Positions 1-6,256 of a stretch of DNA of 11,019 nucleotides are shown piece by piece; positions within the stretch are counted from its first letter, which is position 1; the number at the start of each line of letters is the position of its first letter. The stretch comes from JAHEDH01 sp965364515 (lineage in GTDB: Bacteria; Actinomycetota; Acidimicrobiia; Spongiisociales; ZC4RG35): the NCBI GenBank assembly GCA_965364515.1, contig CBDTXZ010000101.1:1-11019 (forward strand). The letters are read 5' to 3'. Both the position numbers and the translations under genes were made by a program. The notes beneath the pieces were generated by a model. The model had not been told where the DNA came from, made no database searches, and saw nothing but the letters and a program-made list of their open reading frames with translations.

Positions 1-877
1 CCTCGACGGCAGTCACCGAAGCGCCTGCCTCGGCGAACGCAGCGAGGATGGAAGGCAGCCTGACGGCAGCCCGATCGACGACCACCGAACAGACACCGTG
101 GGCCTCGGCGGCCGTGACGACTCCCTCGATCGACCGAAGCAGCTCGGAAACGTGGTGGAGGTTGCCCGCCGCGGTGACATGAATCGTGTCGTCCTGCCCG
201 ATGCTCTCGACCAGAGACCGCCGCGTCCCCTCGGCCACCAACCGACCGTTGTCGATGATCCCCACTCGATCGCAGAGACGCTCGGCCTCCTCCATGTAGT
301 GGGTCGTGTACAGCACAGACAGACCCTGGGTGGAGAGGCCCTCGACGCTCTCGAGGATGGCATTGCGCGACTGCGGGTCGACCCCGACGGTGGGCTCGTC
401 GAGGATCAGGAGTTGCGGCTCGTGCAGAAGCCCGACCGCGATGTTCAGCCTGCGCTTCATCCCGCCGGAATACTCCTCCGAACGGTCATCGGCGCGATCG
501 CTGAGGCCCACCATCTCGAGAACGGCAGCGGTTCGCTTGGCCAGTTCCACACCTCTCATCCCGTAGAGCGATCCGAAGAACTTGAGATTCTCGGATGCCG
601 TCAGGTCGGGATAGATGGCCAGATCCTGAGGCACGAGCCCGATCGCTTGCTTCGTGTCGGCGGACGTGGTGGTCATCGGGCGACCTGCCACTCGCACGGC
701 CCCACCGTCCGACTCCAGGAGACCCGACACCATCGAGATCGTCGTGGTCTTGCCGGCTCCGTTCGGGCCCAACAGCCCATACGTCTCACCGGCTTCGATG
801 AAGAACGAGACTCCATCCACTGCGACCAGATCGTCGAAGGAACGCTTCAGCCCTTCGACCTCCAGAACATTCGTCAT
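1..877 (-). CDS. ABC-2 type exporter ATP-binding protein, 3' end beyond window
   Basis: Cytoplasmic ATPase that would power an ABC-2 type exporter (DrrA/CcmA-like family: drugs, lipids or polysaccharides; substrate unknown). Reading the minus strand gives about 292 residues before the window edge. Visible motifs: Walker A GPNGAGKT at residues 37-44, Q-loop Gln84 (VPQD), an ABC signature in the variant form YSGGM (136-140, usually LSGGQ or LSGGM), Walker B LLILDE at 156-161, the DrrA-type stretch DEPTVGVDPQSR, and H-loop His193 (TTHYMEEAE). Residues from about 230 form the C-terminal regulatory domain usual in this subfamily, so little is probably missing. The ATG at 877 is chosen because GGAGGAG sits just upstream and the protein starts MTNVLEVEGLKRSF, as the family does. 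The permease gene is expected immediately past the left edge but cannot be seen. ATPase identity is near certain; the substrate cannot be told. Confidence 0.93.
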   Translation of the reverse strand, partial: MTNVLEVEGLKRSFDDLVAVDGVSFFIEAGETYGLLGPNGAGKTTTISMVSGLLESDGGAVRVAGRPMTTTSADTKQAIGLVPQDLAIYPDLTASENLKFFGSLYGMRGVELAKRTAAVLEMVGLSDRADDRSEEYSGGMKRRLNIAVGLLHEPQLLILDEPTVGVDPQSRNAILESVEGLSTQGLSVLYTTHYMEEAERLCDRVGIIDNGRLVAEGTRRSLVESIGQDDTIHVTAAGNLHHVSELLRSIEGVVTAAEAHGVCSVVVDRAAVRLPSILAAFAEAGASVTAVE

Positions 878-986
878 CGTGCTCCTCCCGCATCGCCTTC
901 GTCGATCGAGCGGCTGCAACGTACTCCACGGCTCACGGCGGCGCTCGACAAACCCGACGATGGGTCGAGGCAACGAAGCTGATCGT
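878..986 (-). other. Intergenic gap upstream of the ABC ATPase gene
   Basis: About 109 bp between the TAG stop of the radical SAM selenoprotein and the ABC ATPase start. No ORF or clear terminator is seen. A TACGTT hexamer on the minus strand at 923-918 could be a -10 box for the ABC gene, giving a leader of about 35 nt that contains the Shine-Dalgarno site. No convincing -35 box accompanies it, so this is tentative. Confidence 0.3.
882..888 (-). promoter_or_regulatory. Shine-Dalgarno site of the ABC ATPase gene
   Basis: On the minus strand GGAGGAG lies 4 nt before the ATG at 877 (6 nt counted from its GGAGG core). It fixes the start codon. It also contrasts with most other genes here, which have no such site. 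Confidence 0.8.
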
Positions 987-2360
987 CTAGAGAGCGCCGA
1001 ACTGGCGCTCGGTTGGTTCCGCTCAACAGAACCACGGCTCGGTGAGCCGGGGCCGGCCGGTGATCGCACCCGAAGGGATCTGGGGAGTGACACCGCTCCT
1101 GCCTGCCGTCTCCAGAGCCATGGACCACATGTCGGTCAGGGTCACGGTGAGCGGCTCCGCCTCGGCGGCTGCGAGCTCCGCGCGGGCAGCGAGCCGGCGT
1201 TGAAGATCATCGACCGCGGGCTCTTCCGACTTCCAGACGTAGGACAGTGACCTTTCGTCGTACTCGCCGATCACGTCCTGGATGCCGTCGATCTCGAGGA
1301 CCAGCGAACCTCTGGGGATCAGCAGCCTGATGGCGAGCTGTACTGGCTCGGTGACCTCGAAGAGGTCGAAGGCATCGATGAACGAGAAGATCTCGGCCAG
1401 ATCACCGGACTTCGTCCATGGGGTGAACGGAAGCCAGGACGGATGGATGTCGAGTCCGACGTCCCGGCTCAACTCCAGCACCGTCTCCATGTCCGCCCTC
1501 GTGTGTCCCTTGTCCAGGAGCGCAAGCACGTCGTCGTTGGTCGATTCGAAGGCCGATGTGACAAAGAGGACGTTGCGAGCCGCGAGCTCGGGCAGGAGGT
1601 GTCGATGGCCGAGCAGGTGCTCGACCTTGATGGTCACGTCGAAGCTGACCTCCGGGTACCGGTCATTGGCCTGTCGCAGGATTCTCATCGCGTGGGGCAC
1701 GCCGTTGAAGAAGTCCGGATCACCGAACGTGACGTGACCGGCGCCGGCAGCGACCAGGTTGTCCACGTCGGCAAGCACGGTGTCGGCTTGGACGATCCGG
1801 AAACGGCCGTCGTACACGACGGGGAGCGGACAGTGTCGGCACCGGTGTCGACAGCCGTGACTCGCCTCGACGTACCCGACGCTGCGGTGGCCACCACCGA
1901 CGGTGAGGTGGGCGTATGAATCCAACGGCGGCAGGCCAGCTCGTTCTGGCACCAGGAACTGATGGACGCCGACGTCGCTCGTGGCTCCTCGAACGTCTCC
2001 ACCCGATGTCTCGAGCGCCGTCACCCACGCAACGAGATCGGCCTCGTACTCCCCGACGATCACCCGATCGACGCCGTCGATCGCGCCCATCTCCGCATAC
2101 AGCCCGTAGACGGCGATCGGGATCTCCGGAGCCCTGGAACGAACCCGCTCGACCGTTCTCTGAGCGAGTCGCATCGCCGTGTGCATGGGTACGGAGATCG
2201 CGACCGCCTGCACGGAATCAAGGACGTCTGGATCGAAGGACACGACCGCGAGATCGACCGACACGATCTCATGCCCGGCCGCAGCGAGGCGCGCCGCCGG
2301 GGAGGCGACATGGAGCGGCTGATGACCGAGCTCATAGGTCGAGACGAGCAGGATGCGCAT
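987..2360 (-). CDS. B12-binding-domain radical SAM selenoprotein, CUAEP-tail type (UGA at 1023-1025 read as Sec)
   Basis: Predicted radical SAM enzyme of 457 residues if the in-frame TGA is read as selenocysteine, or 445 if it is a stop. Residues 1 to about 120 resemble a cobalamin-binding Rossmann domain (MRILLVSTYELGHQPL, then LAAAGHEIVSVDLAV), without the DxHxxG base-off motif. The [4Fe-4S] motif CxxxCxxC is C170, C174, C177 (GCRHRCRHC), followed by the radical SAM barrel with FGDPDFF. The tail reads LTEPWFC-U446-AEPTERQFGAL and ends at TAG (989-987). This matches, from memory, the actinobacterial family named 'CUAEP/CCAEP-tail radical SAM (seleno)protein', whose members carry Sec or Cys at this spot. 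A SECIS-like hairpin follows the UGA. The reaction and substrate are unknown. The ATG at 2360 is preferred because a TACCCT -10 box ends 6 nt before it (leaderless) and the family-like sequence begins there. An in-frame ATG at 2390 would add ten residues of no evident kinship. It is divergent from the alpha/beta hydrolase. Confidence 0.87.
992..1010 (-). promoter_or_regulatory. Bacterial SECIS-like stem-loop
   Basis: Read on the minus-strand mRNA, GAGCGCC-AGUUC-GGCGCUC forms a perfect 7-bp stem with a 5-nt loop. The stem begins 12 nt, and the apical loop 19 nt, after the UGA. Known bacterial SECIS elements lie just inside the reading frame after the UGA, with the apical loop roughly 16-37 nt downstream and a G among its first two loop bases; here the loop begins A-G. 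It would recruit SelB with Sec-tRNA. The hairpin overlaps codons 451-457 of the tail, so it is part of the coding sequence. The pairing and geometry are seen directly; the function is inferred. Confidence 0.75.
1023..1025 (-). other. UGA codon predicted to encode selenocysteine (Sec446)
   Basis: TGA on the minus strand, preceded by TTC TGT (Phe-Cys). The frame stays open for 11 more codons, GCG GAA CCA ACC GAG CGC and on (A-E-P-T-E-R-Q-F-G-A-L), to TAG at 989-987. The resulting Cys-Sec pair within C-U-A-E-P is the family signature. Every other complete gene in the window ends with TGA. This one would end with TAG, as expected when UGA is recoded inside it. Confidence 0.85.
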
Positions 2361-2366
2361 GCCGTC

Positions 2367-2372
2367 AGGGTA
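2367..2372 (-). promoter_or_regulatory. -10 box for leaderless radical SAM selenoprotein gene
   Basis: TACCCT (TAnnnT) on the minus strand ends 6 nt before the ATG at 2360, so transcription would begin at or next to the A of the start codon. No Shine-Dalgarno sequence and no clear -35 box are seen. It shares a 62-bp region (2361-2422) with the divergent hydrolase promoter. Confidence 0.6.
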
Positions 2373-2410
2373 TTGGCTGTGCGAGTGCATGCGAGAAACG
2401 GGTCTGTCGG

Positions 2411-2416
2411 TATCGT
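2411..2416 (+). promoter_or_regulatory. -10 box for leaderless hydrolase gene
   Basis: TATCGT ends 6 nt before the GTG at 2423, mirroring the divergent promoter at 2367-2372. No -35 box or Shine-Dalgarno sequence is evident. This hexamer supports GTG 2423 over the in-frame ATG at 2462. Confidence 0.55.
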
Positions 2417-2422
2417 GAACCG

Positions 2423-3313
2423 GTGCACTCAGGGTCCTTCGTCTCTCTCCCATCCACGGAGATGTACGCCATCGACTCGGGCGGCGACGGGCTCCCCATC
2501 GTGCTCGTCCACGGTCTGGGCGCAAGCCACACGAGCTGGCTCGACGTCTACGACGCCCTCTCGCGACGTCATCGGGTGATCGCCGTGGACCTTCCCGGAT
2601 ACGGGCTCTCGCCACCGATCGCCCGGCACGATCTCGAATCCCTCCGCGACGTCCTGATCGAGTTCGTCCAGCACGTGACGGGCCCTGTCCGCCTGGTCGG
2701 CAATTCGATGGGAGGCCTGATCTCCGAGATGACCGCTTCGATTCGTCCCGACCTGGTCACCGACATGGTTCTCATCACACCGGCCTCTCCTGCCCCGCCC
2801 ACGACACGGCCGCCGAGACCGGCGGTGACGGCTCGCCTGGCCGCCCAGTCCATCCCGGGAATCGGCCCACTCGTCATGTCGGTCTATCAGAAGCTCTCGA
2901 GCCCCGAGGAACGGGTGGACGCGCTCTTCTCGCTCGTGTGTGCGGATCCGGGCTCCGTATCGAAGTCGACGAGGTCGGCTTCGGTGGAGATGGCACGGAG
3001 GCGAGCGTCCATGCCGTGGAGCATCACAGCCCTCTCGGAGTCGGCAGAATCGATCAGGAAGATCTATCTCCGCCGTTCGAGCTTCAAGCGGATGATCGCA
3101 GCGATCGAGACCGACACCCTGGTGCTGACTGGCTCCAAGGACGCCCTCGTCCCCCCGGCAGCGATCGATGCGCTCCGCGAGCTCCGACCCGACTGGACAT
3201 TCCGTGATCGTTCGGATCTCGGACATGCGCCTCAGCTCGAAGATCCGATGTGGACGCTCGATCAGATCGAGGGCTGGACGCCCGCGTCGGAACGGAGTGC
3301 CCGGGCGACCTGA
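2423..3313 (+). CDS. Alpha/beta hydrolase fold protein
   Basis: Probable cytosolic serine hydrolase of 296 residues. The fold markers are in order: an oxyanion-hole HG (VLVHGLGASHTSW, near residues 25-37), the strand-turn DLPGYGLS, the nucleophile elbow GNSMGG with Ser95, the acid Asp240 in TGSKDALVPP, and the base His268 in DLGHAPQLEDP. The triad is therefore complete. Length and motifs fit esterases, epoxide hydrolases or C-C hydrolases, and nothing in the sequence narrows the substrate. The start is GTG 2423, placed by a -10 box 6 nt upstream and by family-like sequence (SFVSLPSTEMYAIDSGG) before the first ATG at 2462. It ends in TGA. It is transcribed divergently from the radical SAM selenoprotein; a shared pathway is possible but unproven. 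Confidence 0.88.
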   Translation: MHSGSFVSLPSTEMYAIDSGGDGLPIVLVHGLGASHTSWLDVYDALSRRHRVIAVDLPGYGLSPPIARHDLESLRDVLIEFVQHVTGPVRLVGNSMGGLISEMTASIRPDLVTDMVLITPASPAPPTTRPPRPAVTARLAAQSIPGIGPLVMSVYQKLSSPEERVDALFSLVCADPGSVSKSTRSASVEMARRRASMPWSITALSESAESIRKIYLRRSSFKRMIAAIETDTLVLTGSKDALVPPAAIDALRELRPDWTFRDRSDLGHAPQLEDPMWTLDQIEGWTPASERSARAT

Positions 3314-3390
3314 GAGAAGGGGGTCCTCAGGCCGCACCGGGCTCTCTCCCCTCTCGTCGGCCGTACCCCGCGCCGATCAAGGCACCGGCA

Positions 3391-3406
3391 CGGGGCCCTG
3401 GTCCCG
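3391..3406 (+). terminator. Weak GC-rich hairpin after hydrolase gene
   Basis: The 132-bp gap 3314-3445 holds a short hairpin: CGGGGC pairs with GTCCCG around a 4-nt loop, with one G-T pair. No U-tract follows, so it could end or pause transcription of the hydrolase only weakly. The rest of the gap shows nothing except the aceE promoter. Confidence 0.2.
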
Positions 3407-3432
3407 GAGGCCCGCATGCGCCGACCCGGATG

Positions 3433-3438
3433 TAGGCT
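3433..3438 (+). promoter_or_regulatory. -10 box for leaderless aceE
   Basis: TAGGCT, a strong actinobacterial type -10 hexamer, ends 7 nt before the ATG at 3446. There is no Shine-Dalgarno sequence. It rules against the upstream in-frame ATG at 3416, which would lie 5' of the promoter element. Confidence 0.65.
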
Positions 3439-3445
3439 CCGACCC

Positions 3446-6157
3446 ATGTCGAACAACCCGGACCTCACCTACATCGACGGATTCGTGCACCAGTTGCACG
3501 ACGTAGATCCCACCGAGACCGGCGAATGGTTGGATTCGCTCGACACCGTCGTCTCCGAGCGCGGCACCACCCGGGCCAAGTTCCTCATGGCCAAGCTCCT
3601 CGAACGCGCCCATCAGATGGCACTCGGAGTTCCAGGCTCGGTCAGCACGCCCTACATCAACACGATCCCCCCGGAGGAAGAGCCCGAGTATCCGGGAGAC
3701 GAGGTGATCGAGAAGCGCATCCGGCGGTTCATCCGCTGGAACGCCGCCGTGATGGTCATCAAGGCGAACAGCCGCTCCAAGGGGATCGGCGGCCACCTGT
3801 CGTCATTCGCCTCCTCGGCACTCATGTACGAAGTCGGTTTCAATCACTTCTTCAAGGGCAAGACCGACGGCCCCGGCGACGCCGTGTACATCCAAGGTCA
3901 TGCGTCGCCCGGCATCTACGCACGAGCATTTCTCGAGGGCAGGCTCGACGAGAGCCACCTCGACAACTTCCGCCACGAGATCGACGGTCACGGTCTGAGC
4001 TCGTACCCGCACCCGCGACTCATGCCGGAATTCTGGGAGTACCCGACGGTCTCGATGGGCATCGGACCGATGAATTCGCTGTACCAAGCGAGGTTCAACA
4101 AGTACCTGCACAACCGCGGTATCGACGACACATCCGACTCGCGGGTGTGGTGTTTCCTCGGCGATGGCGAGTGCGACGAGCCGGAGACGCTGGGTTCCAT
4201 ATCTCTCGCCGCACGCGAAGGCCTCGACAACCTCACCTGGATCGTCAACTGCAACCTGCAACGTCTCGACGGCCCGGTTCGCGGCAACGGCAAGGTGATT
4301 CAGGAGCTCGAGGCGATCTTCCGGGGCGCCGGATGGAACGTCATCAAGGTCATCTGGGGTGGCAACTGGGACCCGATCCTGGAACAGGACCATTCGGGAG
4401 CCCTGATCAACGTCATGAACACCACCGTCGACGGCGAATACCAGCGGTACAAGGCCGAAAACGGTGCCTTCGTGCGCGAGCACTTCTTCGGAAAGGATCC
4501 CGAAGCGCTGAAACTCGTGGAGCACATGTCCGACGACGAGATCTGGTCACTGAGACGAGGTGGCCACGACGCCCGGAAGCTCTACGCCGCGTATGCGAAG
4601 GCACAGACCCTCAAAGGGGCCCCCACGGTGATCCTCTCCAAGACGATCAAGGGCTGGGCGCTCGGACCGGACGTGGAAGGGCGAAACGCCACACACCAGA
4701 TCAAGGAGCTCACCAATCAGCAGCTGATGGCCCTTCGCTCCCGTCTCCAACTGCAGGACGAGATCCCCGAGGAGGCGTTGGCAGGCGACCAAGACCCGCC
4801 GTACTACCGGCCGCCGGCGGACTCACCGGAGGGCAGGTATCTCCGAGAGACGAGACGACGCCTCGGAGGCGATGTCCCCAAGCGGGTCACGCGGGTCCGC
4901 ACCAAGCTCGAGCTTCCCCCTCCGGAGGTCTACGACCAGGTGCTCCAGGGCTCGGGGAAGGTGGAGGCTTCGACGACGACCGCGTTCACGCGACTGCTTC
5001 GGAATCTCGCCCGCTCCGAGGGTTTCGGCCCTCGGGTCGTGCCGATCGTCCCCGACGAGGCCCGCACCTTCGGGATGGATTCGCTGTTCCGAGAGTTGAA
5101 GATCTATGCCTCCAAGGGGCAGCTCTACGAGCCGGTCGATGCGTCGATGCTGCTCGCGTACATGGAGAGCCAGGACGGCCAGATTCTCGAAGAGGGCATC
5201 ACCGAGGCCGGCTCGATGGCATCGTGGACGGCGGCCGCTACCAGCTACGCCACCCGTGGCGTGCCCATGGTGCCCTTCTTCATCTTCTATTCGATGTTCG
5301 GCTTTCAGCGCACCGGAGACTTCATCTGGGCGGCTGCCGATGCGCGGGCGCGCGGCTTCCTGATCGGCGCGACTGCCGGCCGGACCACGCTGATGGGCGA
5401 AGGCCTCCAACACCAGGACGGGCATTCGCTGGTCCTGTCCTCGGTCGTTCCAACCGCGCTCTCCTACGACCCGGCGTTCGCATTCGAGACCGGAGTGATC
5501 ATTCGCGACGGCATCGAACGGATGTACCAGAACAACGAGGACATCTTCTATTACATCACCGCCTACAACGAGAACTACGTACAGCCTGCAATGCCGGAGG
5601 GCGTCGAACGGGGGATCCTCGACGGTCTGTACAAGTGGTCGGATGCGCCGGATGGCCCGACGCACCGCGCCACCATCCTCTTCTCTGGCTCTGCAAACCT
5701 CGCTGCTCGGCAAGCACAGCAGGATCTCGCCGAGCACTTCGACGTCGCAGCGGATCTGTGGTCTGCCACCTCATACAAACTCCTGAGGGAGGACGCGCTC
5801 GAAGCGGACCGTTGGAACCGGTTGCACCCGGCCGAGAGCCCGCGGACACCGTTCGTGACGAGGGCGCTGGAAAGCGGCAGCGGACCCGTGGTTGCGGTCA
5901 CCGACTTCATGCGGATCGTCGCAGAACAGGTGCAGCCGTGGGTTCCACGGCCATACATCCCGCTCGGAACCGACGGATTCGGACGCTCCGACACCCGCTC
6001 CGCGCTCCGGAGGTTCTTCGAAACCGACACCGGACACGTCGTCGTCGCCGTGCTGTCGGGGCTCGTACGTGACGGCGTGCTACCGGCCGACGTGATGGGC
6101 CGGGCCTTCGATCGCTATGGGATCGACCCAGAGGTCGCCCCGCCCTGGAGACGCTGA
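3446..6157 (+). CDS. aceE: Pyruvate dehydrogenase E1 component, homodimeric type
   Basis: Thiamine-diphosphate enzyme that decarboxylates pyruvate and acetylates the lipoyl group of E2, linking glycolysis to the TCA cycle. It has 903 residues, close to E. coli AceE (887). The N-terminus DVDPTETGEWLDSL matches the E2-binding start of the family. The ThDP motif begins G239-D240-G241 (GDGECDEPETLGS) and ends in NCNLQRLDGPVRGNGK, with N268 and N270. The pyrimidine domain carries LEEGITEAGSM with Glu587, equivalent to E. coli Glu571, then YSMFGFQR and GRTTLMGEGLQHQDGHS. The C-terminal domain includes PLGTDGFGRSDTR. All key residues are present. No E2 or E3 gene adjoins it, so they must lie elsewhere; this is common in actinobacteria, where AceE also works in a mixed pyruvate/2-oxoglutarate complex. 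It has its own leaderless promoter. Confidence 0.97.
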   Translation: MSNNPDLTYIDGFVHQLHDVDPTETGEWLDSLDTVVSERGTTRAKFLMAKLLERAHQMALGVPGSVSTPYINTIPPEEEPEYPGDEVIEKRIRRFIRWNAAVMVIKANSRSKGIGGHLSSFASSALMYEVGFNHFFKGKTDGPGDAVYIQGHASPGIYARAFLEGRLDESHLDNFRHEIDGHGLSSYPHPRLMPEFWEYPTVSMGIGPMNSLYQARFNKYLHNRGIDDTSDSRVWCFLGDGECDEPETLGSISLAAREGLDNLTWIVNCNLQRLDGPVRGNGKVIQELEAIFRGAGWNVIKVIWGGNWDPILEQDHSGALINVMNTTVDGEYQRYKAENGAFVREHFFGKDPEALKLVEHMSDDEIWSLRRGGHDARKLYAAYAKAQTLKGAPTVILSKTIKGWALGPDVEGRNATHQIKELTNQQLMALRSRLQLQDEIPEEALAGDQDPPYYRPPADSPEGRYLRETRRRLGGDVPKRVTRVRTKLELPPPEVYDQVLQGSGKVEASTTTAFTRLLRNLARSEGFGPRVVPIVPDEARTFGMDSLFRELKIYASKGQLYEPVDASMLLAYMESQDGQILEEGITEAGSMASWTAAATSYATRGVPMVPFFIFYSMFGFQRTGDFIWAAADARARGFLIGATAGRTTLMGEGLQHQDGHSLVLSSVVPTALSYDPAFAFETGVIIRDGIERMYQNNEDIFYYITAYNENYVQPAMPEGVERGILDGLYKWSDAPDGPTHRATILFSGSANLAARQAQQDLAEHFDVAADLWSATSYKLLREDALEADRWNRLHPAESPRTPFVTRALESGSGPVVAVTDFMRIVAEQVQPWVPRPYIPLGTDGFGRSDTRSALRRFFETDTGHVVVAVLSGLVRDGVLPADVMGRAFDRYGIDPEVAPPWRR

Positions 6158-6240
6158 CCACCGGTTCACACGCCTTTTCTCGGAGATCCGGGCTCGTGGT
6201 CCGACCGCATCATTTGGGTCAATACGACGTGAATCCCGCC

Positions 6241-6246
6241 GATACT
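6241..6246 (+). promoter_or_regulatory. Possible -10 box upstream of HD-GYP gene
   Basis: The 99-bp gap 6158-6256 after aceE holds GATACT ending 10 nt before the ATG at 6257. That would leave a leader of only a few bases. GAGG abuts the ATG with no spacing, so it is a poor ribosome site. No clear terminator for aceE was found: a possible pairing of GACCAC (6156-6161) with GTGGTC (6196-6201) has a long loop, and TTTT at 6175 is not next to a stem. Confidence 0.3.
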
Positions 6247-6256
6247 GACTCTGAGG

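Noticed and set aside
98..982. 294-codon plus-strand open frame
   Set aside because: Antisense to the ABC ATPase, whose Walker A, Walker B and signature motifs are intact.
992..1010. Hairpin read as a rho-independent terminator of the radical SAM gene
   Set aside because: No U-tract follows the stem on the minus strand (the next bases are UCUAGACG), and the hairpin lies inside a frame that continues past the UGA. SECIS fits better.
2361..2615. Upstream starts for the radical SAM protein (ATG 2390, or further to 2615)
   Set aside because: These would overlap the divergent hydrolase gene or its promoter. Family-like sequence begins at MRILLVSTYELG, and a -10 box is placed for ATG 2360.
3311..3313. 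TGA of the hydrolase gene as a second Sec codon (the frame runs on into aceE)
   Set aside because: The frame to aceE is in phase only by chance: the downstream residues are Arg/Pro-rich with no family match, no matching hairpin was found, and aceE has its own promoter.
3526..6072. 848-codon open frame on the plus strand inside aceE
   Set aside because: It is aceE read in another frame; all catalytic motifs are in the aceE frame.
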